The notes beneath the pieces were generated by a model. That model was given only the letters and a program-made list of their open reading frames with translations, had not been told where the DNA came from and searched no databases. A DNA stretch of 32,062 nt from Pseudomonadota bacterium (GTDB lineage Bacteria; Pseudomonadota; Alphaproteobacteria; Micropepsales; Micropepsaceae), in assembly GCA_018242105.1 (NCBI GenBank), contig JAFECP010000011.1, positions 8,395 to 40,456 on the forward strand, read 5' to 3'. The translations under genes and the position numbers were made by a program. Within the stretch, counting starts at the first letter, position 1. Every line of letters starts with the position of its first letter. Shown here piece after piece: positions 22,951 through 32,062 of the stretch.

Positions 22951-22980
22951 TTGACGGGTGGCTTGCCCCCTCGCTAAGGC
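22951..22980 (+). promoter_or_regulatory. Promoter of tkt
   Basis: TTGACG (22951-22956) and GCTAAGGC (22973-22980) are separated by 16 bases. They match the alphaproteobacterial housekeeping pattern TTGACGS/GCTANAWC closely. The -10 ends 26 bases before the tkt ATG. Confidence 0.6.
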
Positions 22981-23006
22981 CACATCCCAACCGGAGGTTT
23001 TCCCGC

Positions 23007-25001
23007 ATGACCAGCCCGATGGAACAGGCAGAAATTCGCCGCCTCGCCAACGCCATTCGCGGCCTGACGCTGGATGCCGTGGAGACCGCCAAATCCGGCC
23101 ATCCGGGCCTGCCTTTGGGCATGGCCGACGCGGCCACAGTGCTGTTTTCACAGTTCCTGAAATACGACCCGGCCGATCCGAACTGGCCCGACCGCGACCG
23201 CTTTGTGCTCAGCGCCGGTCACGGCTCGATGCTGCTCTATTCTCTTCTTTATCTCACCGGCTATCGGGGCATGTCGCTGGACGACATCAAGACGTTCCGC
23301 AAACTCGGTTCGCCTTGCGCGGGCCATCCGGAACATGGCCACGCACCGGGCATCGAGACGACGACCGGCCCGCTCGGCCAGGGCATCGGCAACGCCGTGG
23401 GCATGGCGATCGCGGAGGCGCATCTGAACAAGCGCTTCGGCGACGATCTGGTCAGCCACAAGACCTATGTGATCGCGAGCGACGGCGATCTGATGGAAGG
23501 CATTTCCCACGAAGCCATCGGCATCGCGGGTCATCTGAAGCTGAAGAACCTCATCGTCCTTTATGACGACAACAACATCACCATCGATGGCGCGCGCGCG
23601 TTGTCCGACACCACGGACAACAACAAGCGCTTCGAAGCGTCGGGCTGGCAGGTGGACACCTGCGACGGCCACAACGCGGCGGATGTGTTCCGCGCGCTGA
23701 CCGCGGCGCAGAAATCCGAAAAGCCGGTGATGATCAACTGCAGGACGATCATCGGCTTCGGCATGCCGACGCGGGCAGGCACGCAAAAGGCGCACAGCGA
23801 CGCGCCGGGCGCCGACGAAGTGGCGGGCGCGAAGAAGGCGCTCGATCTGCCGCCCGGCGCCTTCACGCTGAACGATGGCGTGCTGGAGAAATGGCGCGAG
23901 ATCGGCAAGCGGGGCGCATCCGCGCGCGCGGAATGGACCAAGCGCAAATCCTCCGCGCAGGCGTCGAAGGATTTCGACGACGCGATGGCGGGCAACATCC
24001 CGCATGCGCTGCATGGCGCGCTGAACGACTACAAGAAGAAAGTCGTCGCCGAGAAGCCCACCATCGCAACGCGCAAGGCGAGCGAAGGCGTGCTGGAGGT
24101 GGTCAACGCGAACGTGCCGTCCACGATGGGCGGTTCGGCGGATCTGACGCCGTCCAACAACACCAAGACCAAGGACATGCTCGACTTCGAGCCGCAGACC
24201 TATGGCGGGCGCTATATGCGCTGGGGCATCCGCGAGCACGGCATGTGCGCGGCGATGAACGGCATGGCGCTGCATGGCGGCGTCATTCCGTACGGCGGCA
24301 CCTTCATGGTGTTCTCCGATTATTGCCGCCCATCGATCCGCCTTGCCGCGCTGATGCAGCAGCGCGTGATCTATGTGATGACGCACGACTCCATCGGCGT
24401 GGGCGAAGACGGCCCGACGCACCAGCCGGTCGAGCAACTGGCCGCGATGCGCGCGATGCCGGGCCTCCTCACCTTCCGGCCCTGCGATCCGGTGGAAACC
24501 GCCGAAGCGTGGGAAATCGCGCTGAACAGGAAGGATGGGCCGAGCTTCCTCGCCCTCACGCGCCAGAACGTGGCGACATCGCGCAGCGAAGCAACGGACA
24601 AGAACCTCACCGCGCATGGCGCTTATGAGATTGCCCGGGCGGACAATGCACAGGTCACTTTCTTCGCCTCGGGCTCGGAAGTGGAGCTTGCAATGCAGGC
24701 CCGCGAATTGCTCAAGGCTGACGGAATCGGCGCGCGCGTTGTATCCATGCCGTGCTGGCCGCTGTTCGAGAAACAGGACGCAACATATCGTGACGCCACG
24801 ATCGGAAACTCTCCGGTAAAGGTCGCCATCGAAGCCGGGGTGCGCCAAGGCTGGGACCGCTATATCGGCCCGAACGGCATCTTCATCGGCATGCACAGCT
24901 TCGGCGCTTCCGCGCCGTACAAGGATGTTTACAAGCATTTCGGCATTACCGCCGAAGCCGCGGCGGACGCCGCGAAGAAGGCAATCGGGAAAGGAAAGTA
25001 G
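23007..25001 (+). CDS. tkt: Transketolase
   Basis: Transketolase is a thiamine-diphosphate enzyme that moves two-carbon units between sugar phosphates in the pentose phosphate pathway. The 664-residue product shows [33 protein letters not shown], the TPP motif [14 protein letters not shown] with DDNNITIDG, the pyrimidine-domain [17 protein letters not shown] and [18 protein letters not shown]. Length is standard. Start ATG 23007 has GGAGG nine bases upstream and a promoter at 22951. gap follows after only 2 bases. Confidence 0.97.
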   Translation: MTSPMEQAEIRRLANAIRGLTLDAVETAKSGHPGLPLGMADAATVLFSQFLKYDPADPNWPDRDRFVLSAGHGSMLLYSLLYLTGYRGMSLDDIKTFRKLGSPCAGHPEHGHAPGIETTTGPLGQGIGNAVGMAIAEAHLNKRFGDDLVSHKTYVIASDGDLMEGISHEAIGIAGHLKLKNLIVLYDDNNITIDGARALSDTTDNNKRFEASGWQVDTCDGHNAADVFRALTAAQKSEKPVMINCRTIIGFGMPTRAGTQKAHSDAPGADEVAGAKKALDLPPGAFTLNDGVLEKWREIGKRGASARAEWTKRKSSAQASKDFDDAMAGNIPHALHGALNDYKKKVVAEKPTIATRKASEGVLEVVNANVPSTMGGSADLTPSNNTKTKDMLDFEPQTYGGRYMRWGIREHGMCAAMNGMALHGGVIPYGGTFMVFSDYCRPSIRLAALMQQRVIYVMTHDSIGVGEDGPTHQPVEQLAAMRAMPGLLTFRPCDPVETAEAWEIALNRKDGPSFLALTRQNVATSRSEATDKNLTAHGAYEIARADNAQVTFFASGSEVELAMQARELLKADGIGARVVSMPCWPLFEKQDATYRDATIGNSPVKVAIEAGVRQGWDRYIGPNGIFIGMHSFGASAPYKDVYKHFGITAEAAADAAKKAIGKGK

Positions 25002-25003
25002 TT

Positions 25004-26011
25004 ATGGCACTTCGCGTCGCGATCAACGGTTTCGGTCGCATCGGGCGGCTCGTTCTGCGCGCCATTCATGAGAACAACCGCAACGATATCGTCGTCGTTG
25101 GCATCAACGATCTGGGCCCTGTCGAAACCAACGCCCATCTGTTGCGCTATGACAGCGTGCACGGCCGCTTCCCCGGCGAAGTGAAAGTGGACGGCGACCT
25201 GATGGTCCTGGACGGCCACAAGATCAGGGTAACGGCGGAACGCGATCCGGCGAAGCTGCCGCACAAGGAGCTGAACGTCGATATCGCGCTGGAATGCACG
25301 GGCATCTTCACCAGCAAGGAAAAGGCTTCCGCGCATCTGACCGCCGGCGCCAAGCGCGTGCTGGTTTCCGCGCCGGCCGACGGGGTGGACAAGACCATCG
25401 TCTTCGGCGTGAACGACAACACGCTGACGAAGAACGACATCGTCGTCTCCAACGCGAGCTGCACGACGAACTGCCTCGTGCCGATGGCCAAGGTGCTCCA
25501 CGACGCGTTCGGCATCGAAAAAGGCTTCATGACGACGATCCACTCCTACACCGGCGACCAGCCGACGCTGGATACGCTGCACAAGGATCTCTACCGCGGC
25601 CGCGCCGCGGCGCTCTCCATGATCCCGACCTCGACGGGCGCGGCGAAGGCCGTGGGCCTCGTCATGCCGGAGCTGAAGGGCAAGCTGGACGGCGTGTCGG
25701 TGCGCGTGCCGACGCCGAACGTGTCGCTGGTCGATCTGAAAGTCGTGACGAAGAAATCCACCACGGCCGCCGAAGTGAATGAAGCGATGAAAAAGGCGGC
25801 GGCCGGACCGATGAAGCGCATCCTCGCCATCGTGGATGCGCCGCTGGTGAGCCACGACTTCAACCATGACCCGCATTCCTGCTCGTTCATGCTGGACCAG
25901 ACCAAGGTGATGGAGGGCAACCTCGTCGGCATCATGGGCTGGTACGACAACGAATGGGGCTTCTCCAACCGCATGGGCGACACCGCCGTTGCGATGGGCA
26001 AGTTGATTTAA
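25004..26011 (+). CDS. gap: Glyceraldehyde-3-phosphate dehydrogenase
   Basis: GAPDH carries out phosphorylating oxidation of glyceraldehyde-3-phosphate. The 335-residue protein has the NAD-binding start [16 protein letters not shown], the catalytic Cys153 in SNASCTTNC, the conserved His in [11 protein letters not shown], and C-terminal [12 protein letters not shown]. It begins 2 bases after the tkt stop; its ribosome-binding run AAAGGAAAG lies inside the end of tkt, so the two are cotranscribed. pgk follows after a 210-base gap holding a nested repeat. Confidence 0.97.
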   Translation: MALRVAINGFGRIGRLVLRAIHENNRNDIVVVGINDLGPVETNAHLLRYDSVHGRFPGEVKVDGDLMVLDGHKIRVTAERDPAKLPHKELNVDIALECTGIFTSKEKASAHLTAGAKRVLVSAPADGVDKTIVFGVNDNTLTKNDIVVSNASCTTNCLVPMAKVLHDAFGIEKGFMTTIHSYTGDQPTLDTLHKDLYRGRAAALSMIPTSTGAAKAVGLVMPELKGKLDGVSVRVPTPNVSLVDLKVVTKKSTTAAEVNEAMKKAAAGPMKRILAIVDAPLVSHDFNHDPHSCSFMLDQTKVMEGNLVGIMGWYDNEWGFSNRMGDTAVAMGKLI

Positions 26012-26020
26012 GAATAAGGA

Positions 26021-26200
26021 CTCACGCAGAGCCACAGAGGCGCGGAGTTCGTGTCTCATTCTGAATCGTCATGGCCGGGCTTGTCCCGGCCATCCATTTT
26101 CCAGAGGCAAGAGTCGCGTTAATGGATGGCCGCCACGAGGGCGGCCATGACGGTTGATAGACTTTGGAATAACCTCGGCGTCTCTGCGGCTCTGCGTGAG
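26021..26200. repeat. Nested inverted repeats between gap and pgk
   Basis: The outer arms begin CTCACGCAGAGCCACAGAG (26021-26039) and end CTCTGCGGCTCTGCGTGAG (26182-26200), nearly complementary (one mismatch within 19). Inside is a second inverted repeat, GTCATGGCC (26068-26076) to GGCCATGAC (26143-26151), itself with hairpins. Two repeat families appear stacked, one inserted in the other. Confidence 0.85.
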
Positions 26201-26221
26201 AATATCTAACGGACGACTGAC

Positions 26222-27424
26222 ATGCCCGACTTCAAAACGCTCGACGATCTCAACGTCAAAGGTAAGCGCGTGCTGGTGCGCGCGGACCTCAATGTGCCGA
26301 TGAAGGATGGCAAGATCACCGATGCCTCGCGCATTGAGCGGCAGGCGCCGACGATCAAGGAATTGTCCGACAAGGGCGCGCGCGTGATCGTGCTCTCGCA
26401 TTTCGACCGTCCGAAGGGAAAGGTCGTGCCGGAGATGTCGCTGAAGCCGATCGCGCCGGCGCTGGCGAAAGAACTCGGCAAGCCGGTGGCATTCGCATCC
26501 GATTGCGTAGGCGATGTCGCGAAGGATGCCGTTGCCAAGTTGAAAGACGGCGACATCGTTCTTCTGGAGAACACGCGCTTCCACAAGGGCGAGGAAGCAA
26601 ACGATCCGGACTTCACCAAACAGGTCGCGAGCCTCGGCGACATCTTCGTCAACGATGCGTTCAGCGCGGCGCACCGCGCGCATGCGACGACGACGGGCCT
26701 CGCACACCTGTTGCCGAGCGCGGCGGGGCGTTCGATGCAGGCGGAACTGGAACATCTGGACAAGGCGCTCGGCAATCCGTCACGTCCGGTGATGGCGGTG
26801 GTGGGCGGCGCGAAAGTTTCCACCAAGCTCGATCTGCTGCAGAATCTCATCGGCAAAGTTGATTATCTCGTGATCGGTGGCGCGATGGCGAACACCTTCT
26901 TCGTCGCGGAAGGGTGCCAGATCGGCAAATCACTCGCCGAACGCGACATGATCGATACGGCGCTCGCCATCGTGCACAAAGCGACGGAAACCGGCTGCGT
27001 GCTCATCCTGCCGACCGATGTCGTCGCGGCGAAAGAGTTCAAGGCGCATGCCGAACACCGCACGGTGGAGATCGGCCACGTGCATGCCGATGAGATGATC
27101 CTCGATGTCGGCCCCAAATCCATCGCGGAGTTCAAGAACCGCCTGAAGGTCACCAGAACCGTGGTCTGGAACGGCCCCTTTGGCGCCTTTGAAACCCTGC
27201 CCTTCGACAAGGCCACAGTGGCCGCGGCCAAGGCCGTGGCGGAGGAGACCAAGGCGGGGAATCTCATCTCTGTGGCGGGCGGCGGAGACACCGTGGCGGC
27301 GCTCAACCACGCCGGGGTTTCGGCTGATTTCACCTATATTTCCACGGCCGGCGGGGCGTTCCTGGAATGGCTTGAAGGCAAGACCCTGCCGGGGGTAGAA
27401 GCCCTCGCGCACAGCAAGGGCTGA
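26222..27424 (+). CDS. pgk: Phosphoglycerate kinase
   Basis: Phosphoglycerate kinase makes ATP from 1,3-bisphosphoglycerate in glycolysis. The 400-residue two-domain protein has [18 protein letters not shown], the substrate-site [34 protein letters not shown], and the ATP-site NGPFGAFE and [12 protein letters not shown]. Length is normal. ATG at 26222. It follows gap and precedes fba in the usual order; the gap-pgk space holds nested repeats and no clear new promoter. Confidence 0.97.
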   Translation: MPDFKTLDDLNVKGKRVLVRADLNVPMKDGKITDASRIERQAPTIKELSDKGARVIVLSHFDRPKGKVVPEMSLKPIAPALAKELGKPVAFASDCVGDVAKDAVAKLKDGDIVLLENTRFHKGEEANDPDFTKQVASLGDIFVNDAFSAAHRAHATTTGLAHLLPSAAGRSMQAELEHLDKALGNPSRPVMAVVGGAKVSTKLDLLQNLIGKVDYLVIGGAMANTFFVAEGCQIGKSLAERDMIDTALAIVHKATETGCVLILPTDVVAAKEFKAHAEHRTVEIGHVHADEMILDVGPKSIAEFKNRLKVTRTVVWNGPFGAFETLPFDKATVAAAKAVAEETKAGNLISVAGGGDTVAALNHAGVSADFTYISTAGGAFLEWLEGKTLPGVEALAHSKG

Positions 27425-27487
27425 GGCACGTCAGGCGGTTAACCGGCGGCGGATGGCTTCAGACCCGCAACCACGGGGCCTTTCCGC

Positions 27488-28513
27488 ATGACTCTCAACA
27501 ATCTCAGCGACCTCAACGCCATCGCCCGCAAGATGACGGCGAAGGGCAAGGGCATCCTTGCCGCCGATGAATCCACCGGCACGATCCAGAAGCGTTTCGA
27601 CAAGATCAACGTCCAGAACACCGAAGAGAACCGCCGCGATTATCGCGAGATGATGTTCCGCGCCGAGGGCGGCATGAAGCATGTCTCCGGCGTGATCCTG
27701 TTCGACGAGACGATCCGCCAGAAAGCGAAAGACGGCACGCCGCTCGTGAAGCTGATCGAGCAGGCCGGCGCCGTTCCGGGCATCAAGGTCGACAAGGGCA
27801 CCAAGCCTCTGGCGCTGGAGCCCAGCCAAACGGTGACGGAAGGTCTCGACGGATTGCGCGAGCGCCTTGTGGAGTATCACCAGCTTGGCGCGCGTTTCGC
27901 CAAATGGCGCGCGACCTACGATCCCACCAAGCCGTCCTACAACGCGATCAACGCCAATGCGCAGGCGCTGGCGCGCTATGCGGCGCTGTGCCAGGAGAAC
28001 GGCATCGTTCCGATCGTCGAGCCGGAAGTCCTCATGGACTACGACAACGACATCGACGCCTGCGAACGCATCACCGAATGGGTGCTGAAGGAAACCTTCC
28101 AGCAGCTCTACTACGCGAACGTCGCGCTCGAAGGCATGGTGCTAAAGCCGAACATGGTGATCAGCGGCATGAAGGCTTCGAAGCGCGCGAACGTGGAAGA
28201 AGTGGCCGAGCGCACCGTGAAGGTGCTGCGCCGCTGTGTGCCGTCGGCGGTGCCGGGCATTGCCTTCCTCTCCGGCGGCCAGTCGGATGAAGAAGCCACA
28301 GCACATCTGAACGCCATGCATGTGTTCGATGCGAACCTGCCGTGGTCGCTCACCTTCTCTTATGGCCGCGCGTTGCAGGCTGCGCCGCAGAAGGCGTGGA
28401 GCGGCAAGGCTGAGAACGTGCCCGCCGCGCAAGCCGCGTTCGCGCATCGCGCCAAGATGAATGGCCTGGCTTCCACCGGCCAGTGGAAAAAGGATTTCGA
28501 AAAGGCAGCGTGA
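27488..28513 (+). CDS. fba: Class I fructose-bisphosphate aldolase
   Basis: This enzyme interconverts fructose-1,6-bisphosphate and triose phosphates through a Schiff base. The 341-residue protein is of the animal-like class I type: GKGILAADESTGTI near the start, PIVEPEVLMDYDNDID, the Schiff-base Lys220 in GMVLKPNMVI, and FLSGGQSDEEAT near the C-terminal phosphate loop. Metal-ligand motifs of class II enzymes are absent. ATG at 27488, 63 bases after pgk; likely same operon. Confidence 0.96.
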   Translation: MTLNNLSDLNAIARKMTAKGKGILAADESTGTIQKRFDKINVQNTEENRRDYREMMFRAEGGMKHVSGVILFDETIRQKAKDGTPLVKLIEQAGAVPGIKVDKGTKPLALEPSQTVTEGLDGLRERLVEYHQLGARFAKWRATYDPTKPSYNAINANAQALARYAALCQENGIVPIVEPEVLMDYDNDIDACERITEWVLKETFQQLYYANVALEGMVLKPNMVISGMKASKRANVEEVAERTVKVLRRCVPSAVPGIAFLSGGQSDEEATAHLNAMHVFDANLPWSLTFSYGRALQAAPQKAWSGKAENVPAAQAAFAHRAKMNGLASTGQWKKDFEKAA

Positions 28514-28530
28514 TCCGTTTCCTCCTCGCC

Positions 28531-28604
28531 CTTCGACAAGCTCAGGGTGAGGAGGAAACAAGTTCTCATGCTGAAACCAACTCCTCATGCTGAGCTTGTC
28601 GAAG
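28531..28604. repeat. REP-like inverted repeat, CTTCGACAAGCTCAG family (copy 2)
   Basis: A perfect 15-bp inverted pair, CTTCGACAAGCTCAG (28531-28545) and CTGAGCTTGTCGAAG (28590-28604), lies between fba and thiE. The left arm is identical to the copy at 21207. A CTCATGCTGA motif is repeated inside. Confidence 0.9.
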
Positions 28605-28630
28605 CATGAGCTGCTCAAATCCGAGAATGC

Positions 28631-29254
28631 ATGAGCACCTGCCGCCTTTATCTCATCACGCCGCCGAAATTCGAGCCGCGCGCTTTTGCCGAGGAGCTGA
28701 GGCGCGCGCTCGATGGCGGCGATGTCGCCTGCCTGCAACTGCGCCTGAAGGACGTGAGCGATCACGACATCATGCGCGCCGCAGAAATCCTCATGCCCAT
28801 CGCGCAGAAGCGCGATGTGGCGTTCATCGTCAACGACCGGCCCGATCTCGCGCATATGCTGCGCGCAGACGGCGTGCATGTTGGGCAGGAAGATACCTCT
28901 TACGCCGAAGCGCGCGAAATCATGGGCAAGAACGCCATCGTCGGCGTGACCTGTCACAACAGCCGCGATCTGGCGTTCGAAGCGGGCGAAGCCGGCGCGG
29001 ACTATGTCGCGTTCGGCGCGTTCTTCCCGACGCAGACCAAAGAACCCAAGACCGTCGCCGATATCGAATTGCTGCAATGGTGGGCGGAAAGCATGACGGT
29101 GCCCGTCGTCGCCATCGGCGGCATCACCGTGGACAACGCTAAGGTGCTGGTGGACGCTGGTGCAGACTTCCTCGCGGTGTCGGCGGGGGTGTGGAGCTAC
29201 AAGGGTGGCGCACAGGCAGCAGTGCGAGCGTTCAACGCTCTTTTTAACACCTGA
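28631..29254 (+). CDS. thiE: Thiamine-phosphate synthase
   Basis: ThiE joins hydroxymethylpyrimidine-PP and thiazole-P to form thiamine phosphate. The 207-residue TIM barrel begins CRLYLITPP and shows [52 protein letters not shown] and AIGGITVDN, the standard ThiE motifs. The supply of thiamine cofactor for the nearby transketolase is a tempting link but is an inference. ATG at 28631 lies after a repeat element; no thiamine riboswitch is seen. Confidence 0.9.
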   Translation: MSTCRLYLITPPKFEPRAFAEELRRALDGGDVACLQLRLKDVSDHDIMRAAEILMPIAQKRDVAFIVNDRPDLAHMLRADGVHVGQEDTSYAEAREIMGKNAIVGVTCHNSRDLAFEAGEAGADYVAFGAFFPTQTKEPKTVADIELLQWWAESMTVPVVAIGGITVDNAKVLVDAGADFLAVSAGVWSYKGGAQAAVRAFNALFNT

Positions 29255-29255
29255 C

Positions 29256-29415
29256 TGTCATCCCCGGCCGAGCGAAGCGAGGGGAAGGGACCCAGGTGGT
29301 AAACATCGGAACGGTCCCTCCGAACAGAACTCGAAAATCCTTTGAAATAGCGTGAATTCACCACCTGGGTCCCCTTCCCTCGGCGCGCGAAACGCGCGCC
29401 TCGCCGGGGATGACA
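29256..29415. repeat. 160-bp inverted repeat between thiE and efp
   Basis: The outer arms TGTCATCCCCGGC (29256-29268) and GCCGGGGATGACA (29403-29415) pair perfectly. Nested ACCCAGGTGGT and ACCACCTGGGT also pair. It is the same family as the element between ahpC and ahpD. The left arm starts one base after the thiE stop. The right end supplies a -35-like ATGACA to the efp promoter. Confidence 0.9.
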
Positions 29416-29438
29416 AGCGGGGTTTGGGTTGCTAGAAC
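29410..29438 (+). promoter_or_regulatory. Promoter of efp
   Basis: GCTAGAAC (29431-29438) matches the alphaproteobacterial -10 consensus GCTANAWC at every position. ATGACA (29410-29415), 5/6 to TTGACA, lies 15 bases upstream. The -35 belongs to the end of the inverted repeat at 29256-29415. Confidence 0.55.
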
Positions 29439-29504
29439 CCGCGCGCTCTTTGAACTCGACCCACACAGGACCGCGGCCCGCGAAAGCGGGTCCAGACAAC
29501 TTCC

Positions 29505-30080
29505 ATGGCCAAGATTTCCGGCAACGACATCAAGCCCGGCACAATGATCGAATACGAAGGCGCGCTGTGGATGGCGGTCAAGACGCAGAAGGTGAAGCCG
29601 GGCAAAGGCGGCGCCTATAACCAGGTCGAGCTCAAGAACGTCACCGTCGGCACCAAGCTGAACCAGCGTTTCCGCTCCGACGAGAGCGTCGAAGAGATTT
29701 ATCTCGAGAAGAAAGACTTCCAGTTCCTGTTTGCGAACGGCGACATGCTGACCTTCATGGACATGGACACCTACGACCAGATCGAACTTTCCATGGATTT
29801 CGTGGGCGAGGATCAGGCGCGTTTCCTGCAGGACGGCATGAAGACGCTGGTGCAGATGTATGACGGCCGCGCCATCGGCATCGCGCTGCCACAGAACGTG
29901 GTGCTGGAAGTCACCGAGGCCGATCCCGTCCTGCGCGGCGGCACGGCGGCGCCGTCCTACAAAGGCGCGACGCTCGCCAACGGCATGAAGATCCAGGTGC
30001 CGCCCTTCATCGAAGCGGGCGAGAAGATCGTCGTGCAGACGGAAGACGGAAGTTATTTGCGCCGTGCGGACAAAGAATAA
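29505..30080 (+). CDS. efp: Elongation factor P
   Basis: EF-P rescues ribosomes stalled on polyproline stretches. The 191-residue protein starts [17 protein letters not shown] and has the three-domain length. The tip residue that is modified in many bacteria is a Lys, Lys34 in [10 protein letters not shown], so beta-lysylation is possible if EpmA is present elsewhere. C-terminal [13 protein letters not shown] is intact. ATG at 29505. It is transcribed with the metabolic run but has its own likely promoter. Confidence 0.96.
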   Translation: MAKISGNDIKPGTMIEYEGALWMAVKTQKVKPGKGGAYNQVELKNVTVGTKLNQRFRSDESVEEIYLEKKDFQFLFANGDMLTFMDMDTYDQIELSMDFVGEDQARFLQDGMKTLVQMYDGRAIGIALPQNVVLEVTEADPVLRGGTAAPSYKGATLANGMKIQVPPFIEAGEKIVVQTEDGSYLRRADKE

Positions 30081-30082
30081 TG

Positions 30083-30168
30083 CTTCGAGGCGCCGCTATC
30101 GCGGCGCACCTCAGCATGACGAAATTTGGACTCGTCATCCTGAGGCGCGAGCGTAGCGAGCCTCGAAG
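30083..30168. repeat. REP-like inverted repeat, CTTCGAGGC family, between efp and suhB
   Basis: CTTCGAGGC (30083-30091) pairs with GCCTCGAAG (30160-30168). An inner pair CCTCAGCATGACGA and TCGTCATCCTGAGG also matches almost fully. The motif TCATCCTGAGGCGCGAGCG is typical of dispersed alphaproteobacterial intergenic repeats. Confidence 0.85.
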
Positions 30169-30187
30169 GATGTGTGAGGAACGGTGA

Positions 30188-30988
30188 ATGCCTTATCTCT
30201 CTCCAGCTCTTAATGTGATGACCACCGCCGCGCGCAAAGCGTCGCGCAAGCTCATTCGCGATTTCGGCGAGGTGGAGAACCTGCAGATCTCCGTGAAAGG
30301 CCCCGGCGATTTCGTCACCGTCGCCGACCAGCGCACCGAAAGCATCCTGATCGGCGAATTGCAGCGCGCGCGGGCGGGCTATCCCATTCTCTCCGAAGAA
30401 GTCGGCCTCATCGACGGGCCGGACAAATCGCACCGCTTCATCATCGACCCGCTCGACGGCACGACGAATTTCCTGCACGGCATTCCCCATTTCGCCATCT
30501 CCATCGCGCTGGAACGCGACGGCCAGCTTGTCAGCGGGGTGATCTACAATCCCATCACCGATGACATGTTCACCGCCGAGAAAGGCCATGGCGCCTATCT
30601 CAACGACACGCGCCTGCGCGTGGCCGGCCGCAAGGACATGCGCACCGCGCTTTGCGCCACGGGCATCCCGTGGATGGGCAAGGACGGGCATGAGCGCTTC
30701 CAGTCCGAACTGGACGGCGTGATGAAATCGACTGCGGGCGTGCGCCGCTTCGGCTCCGCCGCGCTCGATCTCGCCTGGGTCGCCGCGGGACGCTACGACA
30801 TGTATTGGGAGCGCGATCTGAAGGCATGGGACATCGCCGCGGGAATCCTGATGGTGCGCGAGGCGGGCGGTGTGGTGAGCGACCTGAACAACCAGCAGAA
30901 GATGCTGGAGACGGGCAATGTGATCGCCTCCAACGAGGCCATGCATGGCCAATTCCTGAAGCTGCTGAAAGATGCCGGGAAGAGTTGA
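30188..30988 (+). CDS. suhB: Inositol monophosphatase family protein (SuhB-like)
   Basis: This is a Mg2+-dependent phosphatase of the IMPase/SuhB family. The 266-residue protein has the metal-binding acidic residues in SEEVG, DPLDGTTNFLHG, and the C-terminal AWDIAAGILMVREAGG, the family signature. It hydrolyses inositol-1-phosphate in vitro; in E. coli SuhB also acts in rRNA transcription, not shown here. ATG at 30188. The next gene begins 34 bases beyond its stop, probably cotranscribed. Confidence 0.93.
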   Translation: MPYLSPALNVMTTAARKASRKLIRDFGEVENLQISVKGPGDFVTVADQRTESILIGELQRARAGYPILSEEVGLIDGPDKSHRFIIDPLDGTTNFLHGIPHFAISIALERDGQLVSGVIYNPITDDMFTAEKGHGAYLNDTRLRVAGRKDMRTALCATGIPWMGKDGHERFQSELDGVMKSTAGVRRFGSAALDLAWVAAGRYDMYWERDLKAWDIAAGILMVREAGGVVSDLNNQQKMLETGNVIASNEAMHGQFLKLLKDAGKS

Positions 30989-31022
30989 GGCGATGGCCCG
31001 CGCGCCCTATTCTTCCCGCCCA

Positions 31023-31877
31023 ATGACAAAATCACTCGCAATTTTCGCGCTGACCGCCGGGATTCTGGCGGCGACAACAGCCTCGGCCCAGATGTTTCCG
31101 GGCGAAGGCATCACGGTGAACGGCCAAGCCGCATCCATGGCCTACGGCCCTCGCGGTCCCTATCCTGGCATCATCCAGTTGCACATGCCCAAACCGCAAA
31201 AGCCGCACAAACGGCATGTGGCGAAGAAGGCCGCGCCATCGGCCGCCGATGTGTCCGCAGCGCTCATGGCAGCGCAACCGCAACAAACCATGCCGGACGT
31301 GGCGGATTCCGCGCCAGCCGCGAGCGCATCCAGGTCCAGGAAATCCAAAACCGCCGCACCGCCGCCGCCCGCGGAAGCCGCGCAGGATGAGGGCGGCATA
31401 CCGCTTTCGCTCGCGCCCGAAGAGCCGCATCCGGTCCCGCAACACCGCAAATCCATGAAGACTGCCGCTGCCACGCCGGCACCGGCCGCCACGGCGCCAT
31501 CCACCGCGAGCAACATCGCCGCCGCGCAGCAGACGCCCGGCGTCAAATCCAATCTCACCAAACGCAGCGAGATCCTGTTCCCGCGCGGCGCGACCGATCC
31601 GGGCACGGCGACAATCAACAAGCTGCGCAGCGTCGCCAGCGATCTGAATACCTTGCTGGGCGCTGGCGCGCAGCGCGTGCAACTGGAAGCTTATGGCGGC
31701 GCGCCGGGCGACAAATCCTCCGACGCACGCCGGCTATCGCTCAAGCGCGCTCTGGTGATCCGCCAGATTCTGATCGAGGACGGCGTGCCGAGCGAGCGCA
31801 TCGACGTGCGCGCCATGGGCGGCATTGACGATCACGGCGCGCCGGATCGCGTCGATGTGTTCGTGAACGCAGGCTAA
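31023..31877 (+). CDS. Secreted OmpA-like domain protein with Ala/Pro-rich linker
   Basis: This is a 284-residue exported protein. Signal peptide MTKSLAIFALTAGILAATTA, cleavage near SAQMF. It is followed by about 150 residues of low-complexity Ala/Pro/Lys sequence and then a C-terminal domain of about 100 residues with ILFPRGATDPGTATINKL and RRLSLKRALVIRQILIEDGV. These match the start and helix of OmpA-like peptidoglycan-binding domains. It may tether the envelope to the cell wall. ATG at 31023 preferred; ATG 30993 gives ten more residues. Its stop overlaps the convergent transporter stop. Confidence 0.75.
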   Translation: MTKSLAIFALTAGILAATTASAQMFPGEGITVNGQAASMAYGPRGPYPGIIQLHMPKPQKPHKRHVAKKAAPSAADVSAALMAAQPQQTMPDVADSAPAASASRSRKSKTAAPPPPAEAAQDEGGIPLSLAPEEPHPVPQHRKSMKTAAATPAPAATAPSTASNIAAAQQTPGVKSNLTKRSEILFPRGATDPGTATINKLRSVASDLNTLLGAGAQRVQLEAYGGAPGDKSSDARRLSLKRALVIRQILIEDGVPSERIDVRAMGGIDDHGAPDRVDVFVNAG

Positions 31878-32062
31878 CCCAGCTTCGCTTCGCGCGCCTC
31901 GCGGCCCATAAGCGTCAGCACGATGATGGCCACCGCCGCCGCAATCGCGACGGATGCGAGCGCGAAGGAATAATTCTCTCCGCTCTTCGCCGCGATGCTG
32001 GTCTGCAGCACCGCATTGTAGGAAGCGATGAAATTGCCGAGCTGATAGACCGTGCCCGGGAA
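31874..32062 (-). CDS. MFS transporter, C-terminal end only
   Basis: Sixty-two codons enter from the right edge and end at TAG (31874-31876). They encode two hydrophobic helices, FPGTVYQLGNFIASYNAVLQ and ALASVAIAAAVAIIVLTLMG, then the short basic tail GREAREAKLG. This is the look of the last two membrane segments of a major facilitator transporter. Substrate cannot be told from this fragment. The stop overlaps the OmpA-like gene's stop on the opposite strand. Confidence 0.65.
   Translation of the reverse strand, partial: FPGTVYQLGNFIASYNAVLQTSIAAKSGENYSFALASVAIAAAVAIIVLTLMGREAREAKLG

Noticed and set aside
23148-24938. 596-codon open frame on the minus strand across tkt
   Set aside because: Antisense to an unambiguous transketolase; no domain and Arg/His-rich shadow composition.
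24929-26059. 376-codon minus-strand frame across gap
   Set aside because: Antisense to GAPDH, whose every motif is intact; shadow frame.
28514-28630. Possible TPP riboswitch before thiE
   Set aside because: No CUGAGA/ACCUGAUC-type thi-box is seen; the gap is filled by a REP-like inverted repeat.
1-32062. CRISPR arrays, tRNA or rRNA genes, insertion sequences, integrases
   Set aside because: None was recognised on either strand; the repeats present are short tandem or inverted elements without spacers or transposase genes.

Overview
The window is GC-rich, gene-dense chromosomal DNA, most likely from a free-living alphaproteobacterium. Four things support this. A 6S RNA lies between zapA and the 5-formyltetrahydrofolate cyclo-ligase gene. 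The order is DUF4164-zapA-6S-ligase beside a tkt-gap-pgk-fba-thiE-efp-suhB run. There are two UrcA-family proteins. A LexA-like box of the alphaproteobacterial GTTC-N7-GTTC type sits in front of ruvC. A Micropepsales/Caulobacterales-like host is possible, but this is only a guess from gene content.

Layout. 1-4.4 kb (minus strand): ruvC-ruvA-ruvB (ruvB runs off the left edge), a YbaL-type cation/proton antiporter and yebC. 4.4-8.4 kb: a 0.6-kb non-coding stretch with repeats and a candidate minus-strand small RNA; a MazEF/PemIK-like toxin-antitoxin pair preceded by two perfect 14-bp palindromes; and an MmeI-like single-chain restriction-methylation gene interrupted by seven TCGG tandem units. 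8.5-16.3 kb: alpha/beta hydrolase, gene remnants, POT peptide transporter, two UrcA proteins, a small secreted Cys-rich protein, ahpC-ahpD, a subclass B3-type metallo-beta-lactamase, a cupredoxin and an AraC/GyrI-like regulator. 16.3-18 kb: YihY/BrkB membrane protein and a HepT/MntA toxin-antitoxin pair. 18-21.2 kb: YmdB phosphodiesterase, Coq4-like protein, isoprenylcysteine-methyltransferase-like membrane enzyme, secreted zinc metallopeptidase. 21.3-22.9 kb: 5-FCL, 6S RNA, zapA, DUF4164 coiled coil. 23-31 kb (plus strand): central carbon metabolism (tkt, gap, pgk, class I fba), thiE, efp, suhB and an OmpA-like protein. The right edge holds the C-terminus of an MFS transporter.

How it fits together. 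Recombination repair, glycolysis/pentose phosphate, translation and division genes form a conserved backbone. Blocks of defence, stress-resistance and transport genes are inserted between yebC and ymdB and between ymdB and 5-FCL. Many intergenic gaps hold large inverted repeats of several families.

Most notable result. The restriction-methylation gene is split exactly at a TCGG x7 tract. Loss of one unit, or gain of two, would restore one 950-residue-class reading frame. This is the signature of phase variation, and the copy in this sequence is OFF. It lies 32 bases downstream of the toxin gene, so a palindrome-controlled TA operon may also drive a phase-variable restriction system.
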